DNA of 64,000 nucleotides from Streptomyces sp. CA-210063 (GCF_024612015.1 NZ_CP102512.1:1860001-1924000), one strand, 5' to 3'; shown: positions 9,113-16,870, counted from the first letter of the stretch. Made by a program: numbers and translations. The notes: a model not told the origin generated them from the letters alone.

Positions 9113-10122
9113 CGGCTGTCTCCCAAGGGCTTCAGGGGTATGACGGGCTGGTCGCGCCGGGCGGCGGCCACGCGCAGGGTGCGGACGAAGCGGCGGGCGC
9201 GCTGGATCGGGGTGGGCGGCGGGGTGCGGTTGGCGCCCCGGGCGTAGCGGCGCTCCACGTAGTACTGCGCGACCGACAGCAGGGAGGTGAGGACCACGTA
9301 CCAGGCGGTGGCGACCAGCAGCAGCGGGATCACCCGGCCGTTGCGGCCGTAGATCACCTGCACCTGGTAGAAGAGTTCGCCGATGGACATCACGTAGACC
9401 ACCGAGGTGCCCTTGAGCAGGCCGATGATCTCGTTGCCGGCCGTGGGCAGGATGGCGCGCATGGCCTGCGGCAGCACGATCCGGCGGATCTGCCGGAGCC
9501 GGGGAATGCCCAGCGCGGCGGCCGCCTCCAGCTGTCCGTGGTCGACGGCGATGACGCCGCCGCGCACGATCTCGGCGGCATAGGCGGCCTGGTGCAGCGT
9601 CAGCCCGATGATGGCCGCGCCCATGGTGCCGATGATGCTGTTGCTGTCGACGGACCAGAACACCGGGCCGAAGGGGATGCCGAAGCCCAACTCCTCGTAC
9701 AGGGCACTCAGGTTGAACCAGAACACCAGCTGGACGATCATCGGGATGGACCGGAAGATCCAGATGTAGGTCCAGGCGACGGTCTGCAGCACCGGACTGC
9801 GCGAGAGCCGCATGAAGGCCAGGACGGTGCCCAGGAGGAAGCCCAGCACGGTGGCGTAGGCGGTGAGCTGGAGGGTCACCCACACCGCCTGCACGATCGT
9901 CTCGGACAGGATGTAGTCGCGGAAGACGCCCCACTCCCAGACCGGGTTGGTGGCCAGCCCGTGCACGAACTGGGCGACCAGCACGGTCACGGCGACGGCC
10001 GCCACCCAGCGGGCGTAGTGGCGGGCGGGGACGACCTTGAGCGAGGCCGGGTCGTCCGGGGCTTCGCGGCCAGTGCCCGGGGTGGCCGCGCCGGGCGGCG
10101 CGGTGTCGGTTGTGGATGCCAT
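9109..10122 (-). CDS. polar amino acid-type ABC importer, permease 1
   Basis: 337-residue inner-membrane permease of the HisM/GlnP family. Start ATG at 10122 (AGGA 8 nt upstream). The EAA loop is EAAAALGIPRLRQIRRIVLP, followed by QAMRAILPTAGNEIIGLLKG, both hallmarks of the family. Several hydrophobic helices are visible, including the first at about residues 40-60. The N-terminal about 30 residues and C-terminal about 40 are charged and cytosolic. It is strikingly similar to the permease at 13469-14503, transcribed in the opposite direction 3.3 kb away. Confidence 0.93.
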
Positions 10123-10143
10123 CGTGATGTTCCTGCTCAACTC

Positions 10144-11100
10144 TTATGCGTGCTCGGGCGGGTTGATCCGCGACGTCTCGATCGCGGAGGCGGAGGTGCC
10201 CCACTTCTTGAGGATCCGGGCGTACGTGCCGTCCTTGATCAGCTCGTTGACGGCGGACTGGAACGCCTTGGTGAGCGGGGAGCCCTTCTTGAAGGCGAAG
10301 CCGACGTCGAGGCGGTGGTACTCACCGAGGAACGCGGTCTGCGAGGCGGGCTGTGCCGCCTGGTGGCGCAGGCCGTTGATGGTCGACATGACCACATCGA
10401 TCCGGCCCTGCTGGAGCGCGGTGAGAGTTGCCCCGTTCTCCGAGTAGACCTTCACGTCGTACGGCTTCTTGCCCGCCTTGGTGCACACCCCCTTCCGCGC
10501 GGTGAGGGTGGCCTCGAAGGTGGTGCCGGCGCCGGTGCCGATGGTCAGCCCGCACAGCTGGGTGAGGTCGGTGACCTTCTTCTTCAGCGCGGTGTTGCCC
10601 GTCTTCACCGCGAAGCCCTGGCCATCGTTGATGTAGGTGACGAAGTCGATGGTCTTCAGGCGTTCGGTGGTGACGCCGAAGTTGCCGGTCCCGAAGTCGT
10701 ACTTGCCGCTGCCGAGGGCGGGCAGGATCGTCTCGAAGGAGGCATACTGGCGCTCCAGCTTGACGCCGAGGACCTTGGCCACCGCGTCGGCGATGTCGAT
10801 GTCCTGGCCGGCGGGTGGCTTGTCCTGCCCGTTCGGGTAGTACGCCCCGGGCGGGAATCCGACCGAGCTGCCGACCCGCAGCGTGCCCGCTTCACGGACG
10901 TCGGCGGGCAGCAGGGCGGCGACGGAGTCCACCTTGCGTACGGCGCCGACCGGGTCGTCGGTCGACGCGGGGGGTGCCTGAGCACCCGCCGGTGTGGTGC
11001 CGGAGGTGTCGCCGGAACCACAGGCGGTCAGCGCCAGTACGGGCAGCAGCGCGATGGCCGCGACGATGCGCAGGCGGGTTCTGATCGGGCGCAGGTTCAC
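10144..11100 (-). CDS. polar amino acid-type ABC importer, substrate-binding lipoprotein 2
   Basis: 318-residue binding lipoprotein (lipobox Cys27 in LALTAC) of the cystine/glutamine family. GTG start at 11100 overlaps the acetyltransferase stop (GTGA). Signatures include LRVGSSVGFPPGAYYPNG, QDIDIADAVAKVLGVKL, YDFGTGNFGVTTERLK and IDVVMSTINGLRHQ. It lies 21 nt upstream of the permease. Two binding proteins with one ATPase imply that two ligands feed one membrane complex, as in the B. subtilis TcyJKLMN system for cystine and S-methylcysteine derivatives. Confidence 0.92.
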   Translation of the reverse strand: MNLRPIRTRLRIVAAIALLPVLALTACGSGDTSGTTPAGAQAPPASTDDPVGAVRKVDSVAALLPADVREAGTLRVGSSVGFPPGAYYPNGQDKPPAGQDIDIADAVAKVLGVKLERQYASFETILPALGSGKYDFGTGNFGVTTERLKTIDFVTYINDGQGFAVKTGNTALKKKVTDLTQLCGLTIGTGAGTTFEATLTARKGVCTKAGKKPYDVKVYSENGATLTALQQGRIDVVMSTINGLRHQAAQPASQTAFLGEYHRLDVGFAFKKGSPLTKAFQSAVNELIKDGTYARILKKWGTSASAIETSRINPPEHA

Positions 11101-11621
11101 AGGTCGGCTGCCTTTCCCGTGCGTGCTGTGCGGGCTTCGGCCGGCAGATGCTTCTCGAAGGGCAGCGGGCCGATGGTTTCCGGGTCGGCCTCGGTGTCGA
11201 ACAGCGGTGTGTAGCCGGTGGCCAGGTACAGGCCGCGGGCCTCGGGCTGGCGCGGTCCGGTGGTCAGGTAGATCCGCCGGTAGCCGCGGGCACTCGCCTC
11301 GCGCTCCAACTCGGCGACGACGCGTCCGGCGAGGCCGCGCCTCCGGTGGGCGGAGTGCGTCCAGATCCGCTTCAGCTCGGCCGTGGTCGCGTCGTACCGG
11401 CGGAAGGCACCGCCCGCGACCGGCTCGCCACGTTCGAGGAGCAGGAGCAGCGCGCCGCCGTACGGCGTGGTGAACTCCTCGTCCGGATAGCGGGCCAGTT
11501 CGGCGTGGGCGTCCCTGCCGTAGCGTCGTGAGTACTCGTCGCCGAGTTCGCGCAGCAGGGGCTTCACTCTCGGGTCGCTGACGGTGACTTGAGTGATCGT
11601 CAGGTCGGGCGCGGACGTCAT
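11097..11621 (-). CDS. GNAT-family N-acetyltransferase
   Basis: 174-residue GCN5-related acetyltransferase using acetyl-CoA. The pyrophosphate-binding motif A appears as RRRGLAGRVVAELEREA, and the C-terminal ARGLYLATGY is characteristic. Its ATG overlaps the SsuD-like stop (ATGA) and its own stop overlaps the next start, so it is firmly in the operon. In B. subtilis a GNAT enzyme (SnaA/YtmI) in the tcy/cmo operon acetylates S-(2-succino)cysteine before monooxygenase attack. The placement here suggests a comparable step on an imported S-substituted cysteine. This is inference from context. Confidence 0.9.
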   Translation of the reverse strand: MTSAPDLTITQVTVSDPRVKPLLRELGDEYSRRYGRDAHAELARYPDEEFTTPYGGALLLLLERGEPVAGGAFRRYDATTAELKRIWTHSAHRRRGLAGRVVAELEREASARGYRRIYLTTGPRQPEARGLYLATGYTPLFDTEADPETIGPLPFEKHLPAEARTARTGKAADL

Positions 11622-12769
11622 CCGTTCACCGCCGCCAGGTCCTGTGTGCCGCGCGCCGCCCGCTCGGCGTCGCGCTTGGCGACCTCCTCGCGGACGATCG
11701 GGATGACGTACCGGCCGAAGTCGATGGCGTCGTCCAGGAGGTCGTAGCCGCGGGCGGAGAGGATGTCGACGCCGAGGTCGTAGTAGTCAAGGAGCGCCTG
11801 GGCGACCGTTTCCGGGGTGCCGACCAGGGCGTTGGAGTTGCCCGCGCCTCCGGTGGCGGCGGCGGTCGGGGTCCACAGGGCGCGGTCGTAGCGCTCCCCC
11901 GCCTCGGCGATGGCGATCAGCCGCTGCGAGCCGACGTTCTGAGGTGGTGCGGCCTGCGACTGGGCGTGCCCGTTGTGACGCTTGGTGATCGCCTCGCCCT
12001 TCTCCTTGCGGGCCTTGATCGCGCCGACCGTGCGGTGGGCCTTCTCCCAGGCCAGCTCCTCGGTCGGGGCGATGATCGGGCGGAACGCCACCTGGATGCG
12101 GGGCACGCCGGTGCGGCCCGCGGCCTTCGCGGCGGCCTTCACGTTCTCGATCTGCTCGGTGGTCTTCGCGAGGGGCTCGCCCCACAGGCAGTAGATGTCG
12201 GCCTCCGCGCCTCCCGCGGCGTACGCGGCGGGCGACGAGCCGCCGAACGAGACGTCGGGGCGGGGCTGTCGGGCCGGGAAGACGTCGCTGACGAAGTCGT
12301 GGAAGCGGTAGTGCTCGCCCTCGTGGTCGAAGGGCTCGCGGGTGGTCCAGATCTTCTTGACGATCCGGATGTACTCGCGGGTGCGGGCGTAGCGCTCGTC
12401 CTTGGTGAGGGTGTCGCCCTCACGGCCCTGCTCTCGGTCGTTGCCGCCGGTGATGAAGTGCACGGTCAGCCGGCCGTCGCTGATCTGGTCGAGGGTGGCG
12501 AAGGTCTTGGCTGCGAAGGTCGGGTACGAGACGTTGGGCCGGTGGGCGAGCAGAATCTGGAGGCGGTCCAGTCTGCTCGCGATGTACGCGGCTGCCGGTG
12601 CGGGATCCGGCGACCCGGAGCCGTAGGCGAACAGCACCCGGTCCCAGCCGTGGTCCTCGTGCGCCCGGGCGAGCCGGAGAGCGTACTCCTTGTCGAAGGC
12701 GGCGCCGGAGCGCGGGGTGGTTTCGGAGCCGTCGTTGGTGGCGGCGATGCCGAGGAACTCCACGGGCAT
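11618..12769 (-). CDS. SsuD-like FMNH2-dependent alkanesulfonate monooxygenase
   Basis: 383-residue LLM enzyme with clear SsuD features: MPVEFLGIAATNDGSET, HRPNVSYPTFAAKTFATLDQ, GRLTVHFITGGND, a VSFGGSSPAAYAAG segment, a WGEP and a C-terminal GNSNALVGTPETVAQAL. SsuD cleaves alkanesulfonates to aldehyde and sulfite using FMNH2. The ATG at 12769 has an AGGAAAGG upstream. It is the first structural gene of the long leftward operon headed by leader peptide B (stop at 13092), with a 320-nt untranslated leader between them. Coupled by 4 nt to the acetyltransferase. Confidence 0.92.
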   Translation of the reverse strand: MPVEFLGIAATNDGSETTPRSGAAFDKEYALRLARAHEDHGWDRVLFAYGSGSPDPAPAAAYIASRLDRLQILLAHRPNVSYPTFAAKTFATLDQISDGRLTVHFITGGNDREQGREGDTLTKDERYARTREYIRIVKKIWTTREPFDHEGEHYRFHDFVSDVFPARQPRPDVSFGGSSPAAYAAGGAEADIYCLWGEPLAKTTEQIENVKAAAKAAGRTGVPRIQVAFRPIIAPTEELAWEKAHRTVGAIKARKEKGEAITKRHNGHAQSQAAPPQNVGSQRLIAIAEAGERYDRALWTPTAAATGGAGNSNALVGTPETVAQALLDYYDLGVDILSARGYDLLDDAIDFGRYVIPIVREEVAKRDAERAARGTQDLAAVNG

Positions 12770-13064
12770 GGGGGATGGCCTTTCCTCAAGTCCTCTGGGG
12801 CCGGGCCGTGTTGAGCACGCGGGCACGGCGGAGCAGCCCTCGATGCGGCCGGGTGTGACGGCGCTTCAGGGCGCTGGGAACGGGTGGTGAGCGGGTGTGA
12901 CGACGCCGGGGCGGGTGCCTCGGGTGAGGTCGGGCGGCGGCAGCAGCGCGCGTCAGGTCTCGCAAGCGTTTCCGTACGCGGATTCAGCGCGTGGTGAGCG
13001 CGTGCGTACGACGGTGCTGCGAGGGGAGGAACTCGGCCCGCGACGGGGTCACCGAGGGAGGGAA

Positions 13065-13082
13065 GGGCCGGTCAGACGGCCC
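13065..13082 (-). promoter_or_regulatory. hairpin after leader peptide B
   Basis: 6-bp GC-only inverted repeat (GGGCCG/CGGCCC) with a 6-nt loop, about 10 nt after the stop of leader peptide B and followed in the transcript by a pyrimidine-rich run (TTCCCTCCCTC). It fits an attenuator position. The remaining leader to 12770 has no coding sequence that I can support. Confidence 0.45.
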
Positions 13083-13091
13083 GCTGCCGCA

Positions 13092-13169
13092 TCAGGCGCA
13101 ACACGCTGCGGACCACACCCGACCGAAGTCGATGTGGTCACGGGTGACCAGGCGCTGATCGGCATTCAT
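13092..13169 (-). CDS. cysteine-containing leader peptide B
   Basis: 25-residue frame ending in HIDFGRVWSAACCA and TGA, with two adjacent Cys codons one codon before the stop. It shares H-[IV]-D-[LF] and A-x-C with the other three leaders of the window. There is no Shine-Dalgarno sequence; a TTGACG starts 36 nt before the ATG and a CAATTA sits just upstream, so transcription probably begins at or next to the ATG (leaderless). It heads the operon from 12769 leftward (SsuD-like enzyme, acetyltransferase, importer). Expected function: cis-acting cysteine sensor. A frame on the opposite strand covers the same DNA but has no such signals. Confidence 0.78.
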   Translation of the reverse strand: MNADQRLVTRDHIDFGRVWSAACCA

Positions 13170-13174
13170 GCGAT

Positions 13175-13205
13175 TAATTGAGCAGTACATCTCGCTTCTC
13201 GTCAA
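13175..13205 (-). promoter_or_regulatory. promoter of leader peptide B operon
   Basis: On the reverse strand TTGACG (13205-13200) is followed after 19 nt by CAATTA (13180-13175), 5 nt before the ATG of leader B. The spacer is slightly long, but the position matches the two other leaderless leaders here. Confidence 0.55.
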
Positions 13206-13251
13206 CTACGGCCCGGATGCCGGACCGGTGTCGAGCGGTTCCTGGGCGTGG

Positions 13252-13282
13252 TTGACACATGCGCGCGGTGCGCCCCTACGAT
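13252..13282 (+). promoter_or_regulatory. promoter of rightward permease gene
   Basis: TTGACA at 13252-13257 and TACGAT at 13277-13282 with a 19-nt spacer. It is divergent from the leader B promoter, whose -35 is only 47 bp away, so one regulator could cover both. Confidence 0.5.
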
Positions 13283-13346
13283 CGAGGCCGGACCGGCTCC
13301 GCCGCGCGCGGAAGCCGTACCTGCCGCGTTGAGGGACGCGGCGAGC

Positions 13347-13469
13347 GTGATGACGGCGAAACCCAGCCACCACCCCCGGTGCCCGCGCTGTGTGTGCCCG
13401 GATTCCGCGACCATCCGCCGCCGGGTGGTCACCGACGCCCGCGCCTCCCTCCCCTGGAGATCCTCCTGA
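13347..13469 (+). CDS. possible cysteine-rich upstream ORF of permease 2
   Basis: 40-codon frame from a GTG at 13347 (GAGGGA 10 nt upstream) or ATG at 13350, ending in a TGA that overlaps the permease ATG (TGATG at 13467-13471). It contains CPRCVC, three Cys within six codons, which is unusual for this DNA. It lacks the H-x-D motif of the other leaders. It could be a second type of cysteine sensor acting by translational coupling, but coding status is uncertain. Confidence 0.35.
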   Translation: MMTAKPSHHPRCPRCVCPDSATIRRRVVTDARASLPWRSS

Positions 13470-14503
13470 TGGCCTCGCCGTCCGACATCACCGATCCCTC
13501 CCTCCTCTCCGCATCCGCCCCACCCGCACGAGATCTCAAAGCCTCCGGCAGCCAGGACCCCACGGACGACCTGCCACGGATCATGCCGCGCCGGCACGTC
13601 GGCCGTCGGCTGACCGCTGCCGCCGCGCTGCTGGTCTTCGCGATGGTGGTCAACTCCGTCGTCCGCAACCGCGCCTTCCAGTGGGATGTGGTGGGCCGGT
13701 ACTTCACCACCGCCGCCGTGCTCGACGGGTTGCTGCTCACACTGTGGCTGACCGGTGTGGTGATGGTGCTCGGCTTCCTGCTCGGCACCCCGCTGGCGGT
13801 GATGCGGCTGTCCGCCAACCCGGTGCTGCGTACGCTGAGTTGGGGCTATGTGTGGATCTTCCGGTCCACCCCGCTGCTGGTGCAGCTGCTGTTCTGGTTC
13901 AACATCGGCGCCCTCTACCCGACGCTCGGCCTCGGCATCCCCTTCGGGCCCCAGTTCGTCACCGTCGAGACGGTCAACCTGCTCGGTCCCACCCTCACCG
14001 CCGTCATCGGGCTGACCCTGCACGAAGCCGCGTACGCCGCGGAGGTGGTGCGCGGCGGCATCCTGTCGGTGGACGCCGGCCAGACGGAGGCCGCCCAGGC
14101 TCTCGGTATCGGCAGGCGGCGCACCCTGCGCCGGATCGTCATCCCGCAGGCGATGCGCTCCATCGTCCCGACTGCGGGGAACATGCTGATCGGCACCCTG
14201 AAGGGCACCAGCATCGTCAGCGTGCTGGCCGTGCACGACCTGCTCTACTCGGTGCAGCTGGTCTACAACCAGACCTACCAGGTCATCCCGCTACTGATGG
14301 TGGCCACCCTCTGGTACATCGCCGTCACGACCGTGCTCAGCGTGGGGCAGTTCTACGTCGAGCGCTCCTACGCACGTGGCTCCGCCCGCGCGCTGCCGCC
14401 CACGCCTGTGCAGAGGCTCAGGGGCCATCTGGCCGCGCTTCGTGCCCGACTGGGTGCGGCGACCGCGGCCGAGGCCCGTCCCGCGATCGGCGGGGACCGG
14501 TGA
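13469..14503 (+). CDS. polar amino acid-type ABC importer, permease 2
   Basis: 344-residue permease from an ATG at 13469, homologous along its length to the permease at 9109-10122. EAA loop: EAAQALGIGRRRTLRRIVIP, then QAMRSIVPTAGNMLIGTLKG. The N-terminal about 45 residues are Ser/Pro/Asp-rich and cytosolic. It has no ATPase or binding protein beside it, so it presumably uses the partners in the divergent operon, making a two-permease importer as in TcyL/TcyM. The next gene to the right begins with leader peptide C, 91 nt after its stop. Confidence 0.92.
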   Translation: MASPSDITDPSLLSASAPPARDLKASGSQDPTDDLPRIMPRRHVGRRLTAAAALLVFAMVVNSVVRNRAFQWDVVGRYFTTAAVLDGLLLTLWLTGVVMVLGFLLGTPLAVMRLSANPVLRTLSWGYVWIFRSTPLLVQLLFWFNIGALYPTLGLGIPFGPQFVTVETVNLLGPTLTAVIGLTLHEAAYAAEVVRGGILSVDAGQTEAAQALGIGRRRTLRRIVIPQAMRSIVPTAGNMLIGTLKGTSIVSVLAVHDLLYSVQLVYNQTYQVIPLLMVATLWYIAVTTVLSVGQFYVERSYARGSARALPPTPVQRLRGHLAALRARLGAATAAEARPAIGGDR

Positions 14504-14531
14504 GCCCACCTGTGGTGTCGCGCGCCCTACA

Positions 14532-14554
14532 TTTCCTATCGATTTACTAGGAAA
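14532..14554. promoter_or_regulatory. 7-bp inverted repeat upstream of leader C promoter
   Basis: TTTCCTA (14532-14538) and TAGGAAA (14548-14554) form a perfect dyad with a 9-nt AT-rich centre, ending 4 nt before the TTGACG of the leader C promoter. The local AT-richness is unusual here. This suits a binding site for a dimeric regulator, perhaps the OmpR-type protein encoded downstream. Confidence 0.5.
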
Positions 14555-14557
14555 GCA

Positions 14558-14587
14558 TTGACGGCCCGTCCAACGGGCGCGCAGGAT
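14558..14587 (+). promoter_or_regulatory. promoter of leader peptide C unit
   Basis: TTGACG (14558-14563), 18-nt spacer, CAGGAT (14582-14587). Predicted transcription start falls at about the leader ATG (14595), as for leaders B and D. Confidence 0.5.
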
Positions 14588-14594
14588 GATGCAC

Positions 14595-14678
14595 ATGTCC
14601 CACACGCAGCAACGACTCGTTCGTCGTCGGCATGTCGACTTTGGTCACGTCGTCAGCGCCGCCTGCTGTCGCGTGTAA
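14595..14678 (+). CDS. cysteine-containing leader peptide C
   Basis: 27-residue frame (MSHTQQRLVRRR at the N-terminus, HVDFGHVVSAACCRV at the C-terminus, then TAA). It has two adjacent Cys codons two codons before the stop and is very similar to leader B. ATG at 14595; two further in-frame ATGs lie just upstream (14586, 14589). The predicted promoter places transcription start at about the ATG, so it may be leaderless, although AGGA lies 8 nt upstream. An 8-bp hairpin begins at the base after the stop codon. It heads the unit of the OmpR-type regulator and SfnB-like enzyme. Confidence 0.8.
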   Translation: MSHTQQRLVRRRHVDFGHVVSAACCRV

Positions 14679-14706
14679 GGCACGCGGCTCACACCTCACG
14701 CGTGCC
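14679..14706 (+). terminator. attenuator-like hairpin directly after leader C stop
   Basis: Perfect 8-bp stem GGCACGCG/CGCGTGCC with a 12-nt loop. The first base of the stem follows the TAA of leader C, so a ribosome at the stop codon would cover its 5' arm. A pyrimidine-rich tract (GTTCCGCTCCTTCTCTCTC) follows. Confidence 0.55.
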
Positions 14707-14736
14707 GTTCCGCTCCTTCTCTCTCATTCCCGGTGA

Positions 14737-14763
14737 TCAGGCGCACCCATCCACCGCGCCTGA
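14737..14763 (+). promoter_or_regulatory. second hairpin in leader C mRNA
   Basis: Perfect 8-bp stem TCAGGCGC/GCGCCTGA with an 11-nt loop, ending 31 nt before the regulator ATG at 14795. It may act with the hairpin at 14679-14706 as a tandem control element. Confidence 0.45.
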
Positions 14764-14794
14764 CAGCCCGACGTACTTCTGAAGGACGACCGCC

Positions 14795-15370
14795 ATGACC
14801 ACGGCACTTCCGGCCCAGGCCACTCCATCGGACTCACCGCTCACCGACATGCGCCATCTCCGCCTCGTGGGCGACACCGCGCGGAACGGCGACGAAGGAA
14901 ACGGTTCCGCTCCCCTCGTCGGCTATCTCGTGCTCGTCCCCGAGGGCACCGATCCCGCCCAGCTCTTCGCCAAGGACGTGACACGGCCGGAGATCCGACC
15001 GGTCGCCTACACGGCCTCGCCTCCCGTGCGGCAGACGGAGGCGGGAGGCGGTGTCGTGCGCATCGATCCCACGCGGTGTGTCGCAGAGGTGGACGGAACC
15101 GAACTGGACCTCACCTACCTGGAGTTCGGGCTGCTGACCCATCTCGTACAGCAGCCCCACCGGGTGCACTCCCGCGAGCAGTTGATGGCCGCCATCTGGG
15201 GATACGACCACATCGGCGACGGCCGGACCGTGGACGTCCACATCGCGCGGCTGCGCCGCAAGCTGGGCACCGCCCACCGGCACCAGATCGTCACCGTGCG
15301 GCGCGTGGGCTACAAGTACGTGCCCAACCAGCAGGAGAGCACCAACACCGCACCGTGCCGCCGACCTTGA
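14795..15370 (+). CDS. orphan OmpR/PhoB-type winged-helix DNA-binding protein
   Basis: 191-residue protein whose C-terminal half is a canonical OmpR/PhoB effector domain: LDLTYLEFGLLTHLVQQP, then HSREQLMAAIWGYDH, DGRTVDVHIARLRRKLG and VTVRRVGYKYV. The N-terminal about 80 residues contain no phosphoacceptor receiver domain, and no sensor kinase lies nearby, so activity is probably not controlled by phosphorylation. RBS GAAGGA sits 8 nt before the ATG. Translation follows a cysteine leader and two hairpins, so its synthesis is likely tied to sulfur status. It is 13 nt upstream of the SfnB-like gene. It is the obvious candidate for a cluster regulator. Confidence 0.9.
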   Translation: MTTALPAQATPSDSPLTDMRHLRLVGDTARNGDEGNGSAPLVGYLVLVPEGTDPAQLFAKDVTRPEIRPVAYTASPPVRQTEAGGGVVRIDPTRCVAEVDGTELDLTYLEFGLLTHLVQQPHRVHSREQLMAAIWGYDHIGDGRTVDVHIARLRRKLGTAHRHQIVTVRRVGYKYVPNQQESTNTAPCRRP

Positions 15371-15383
15371 GGAGACCCCTGCC

Positions 15384-16607
15384 ATGGGCGTTGCCACTGC
15401 GCCGTCCGGCCCCGCCTCGGAATCCGACCGGACCGGGCCCGGCCGTGCGCACTGGCTGCGCGTGGCCCGCGAGACGGCGGACGACCTGGCCACGGACGCG
15501 GTGGCCCGGGAGCAGGCGGGCAAGGCCCCGTTCGACGAGGTGTCCCGGCTGCGCGAGGCGGGACTGCTGACTCTCCTCATACCGGCCGAGCTCGGGGGAG
15601 GCGGCGCGGACTGGCCCACGGCCTACGCCGTCGTCCGGAAGATCGCCACAGCCGACGGCGCGATCGGTCAACTGCTCAGCTGTCACTACTTCCTGTCGTG
15701 GAGCGTCCGGTTCTTCACCGAGCCCGCCCACACCGCTCAGATCGAGCAACGGTCCGCGGCGGAGCAGTGGTGCTGGGGTGGTGGTTACGCCCGCCGGCCC
15801 GTGACGCTGACCAGGACAGCCGGCGGCTATGCGCTCGACGGCCGGCAGAGTTACGCCACCGGGGTCCTGGTCGCCGACCGGCTCGCCGTGCGGGCCGTAC
15901 AGGCCGATACAGGCGAACCACACGCCGTCGTCGTCGATCCCGCCCATCACGGCGTGGGGATCGACGGCGACGCCGACACGTTCGGCCAGCGGCTCGCGGC
16001 CGGCGGGAACGTGGAGTTCGACGGTGTACCGGTGGCCGCCGACGACGTACTCGGCTCCCTGTCCGTGGACGAGGCCGACCTGTCGCCCCTGGCCGCTCTG
16101 ACATCGCCGGTCGGGCGTCTCCTCTCCGTCCAGCTCCGCCTCGGCATGGCTGAGGGAGTCCTGGCCGAGGCCCGTGAGTACCGCAGGGCCGGCCAGTCCC
16201 CCTGGCCCCCCGCCCCGCCGGTCTCCTCCCCCCAGGACCCGGAGGTGCTGACCGCCTACGGAGAACTCACCGTCCTCACCCGCGCCTCGTCCGCGCTCGC
16301 CGATCAAGCACTGGAAGCCGTGCACGACGGGCTGGCACGAGGCGAAGACCTCACCTACGACGAGTACGCGGAGATCTCGGTCCTCGTGGCCATGGCCGAA
16401 ACCGCCGCCTCCAGGGCCGCGCAGGAGTCCACCGCCCGCGCCCTCGACATCATCGGCGCCCGCTCCGCGTCCGCACGGCTGGGCTTCGACCGCTTCTGGC
16501 GCAATGCCCGCACCCACACCCTGTACGAGCCCGTCACTCACCGGCTCCGTGATGTCGGGGACTATTTCCTCAATGGTGCGCACCCCGAGTTCGTCCTGCC
16601 TGTCTGA
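15384..16607 (+). CDS. SfnB/DszC-like acyl-CoA-dehydrogenase-fold flavin monooxygenase
   Basis: 407-residue member of the acyl-CoA dehydrogenase fold, closest in pattern to the sulfur-acquisition oxidoreductases (SfnB) and DszC-like flavin monooxygenases rather than true dehydrogenases. Visible parts: LREAGLLTLLIPAELGGGGA in the N-terminal helical domain, QWCWGGGYARRPVTLTRTAGG in the middle domain and FDRFWRNARTHTLYEPV near the C-terminus, the last a signature of this subgroup. ATG at 15384 with GGAG upstream. It would need FMNH2 or FADH2 from a reductase. Context points to sulfone or thioether oxidation. Confidence 0.88.
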   Translation: MGVATAPSGPASESDRTGPGRAHWLRVARETADDLATDAVAREQAGKAPFDEVSRLREAGLLTLLIPAELGGGGADWPTAYAVVRKIATADGAIGQLLSCHYFLSWSVRFFTEPAHTAQIEQRSAAEQWCWGGGYARRPVTLTRTAGGYALDGRQSYATGVLVADRLAVRAVQADTGEPHAVVVDPAHHGVGIDGDADTFGQRLAAGGNVEFDGVPVAADDVLGSLSVDEADLSPLAALTSPVGRLLSVQLRLGMAEGVLAEAREYRRAGQSPWPPAPPVSSPQDPEVLTAYGELTVLTRASSALADQALEAVHDGLARGEDLTYDEYAEISVLVAMAETAASRAAQESTARALDIIGARSASARLGFDRFWRNARTHTLYEPVTHRLRDVGDYFLNGAHPEFVLPV

Positions 16608-16750
16608 CCTTGCGATGCCGCTCGGCTTTTCCCCGGCGAACTCGGCGTGATCGAAATTGGCTACGCAACCCGGCATCCAGACAATTGTGAACGCCGCACT
16701 TCACTCACGTGTCGGTCGGTTGAGAATATGAGACGCCTGCGCGGGCGACA

Positions 16751-16778
16751 TTGACTTGGCCGGATTTCGCTGCAACTC
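16751..16778 (+). promoter_or_regulatory. promoter of leader peptide D operon
   Basis: TTGACT at 16751-16756 begins 36 nt before the GTG of leader D; a weak -10 (CAACTC, 16773-16778) follows after 16 nt. Geometry equals that of leaders B and C. Confidence 0.45.
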
Positions 16779-16786
16779 TCTTGGCT

Positions 16787-16870
16787 GTGAGCAAGTCCGA
16801 GAACCTCGCCGCGCGCCTGCACGTCGATCTGCGACGTCAGGCCAGCGCCATCTGTGCCGTCGGCCTCTGA
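16787..16870 (+). CDS. cysteine-containing leader peptide D
   Basis: 27-residue frame, GTG start, ending LHVDLRRQASAICAVGL and TGA. The H-V-D-L-R-R and S-A-I-C core aligns with the other leaders; here a single Cys lies five codons before the stop. No ribosome-binding site precedes the GTG and the predicted promoter places the RNA 5' end near it, so translation is probably leaderless. It lies 231 nt upstream of the SsuA-type binding-protein gene and heads the ssu-like operon 17102-22419. Confidence 0.77.
   Translation: MSKSENLAARLHVDLRRQASAICAVGL

Noticed and set aside
12897..13181. 94-codon rightward frame upstream of permease 2
   Set aside because: It is antisense to leader peptide B and its promoter, and has no ribosome-binding site or recognisable product.
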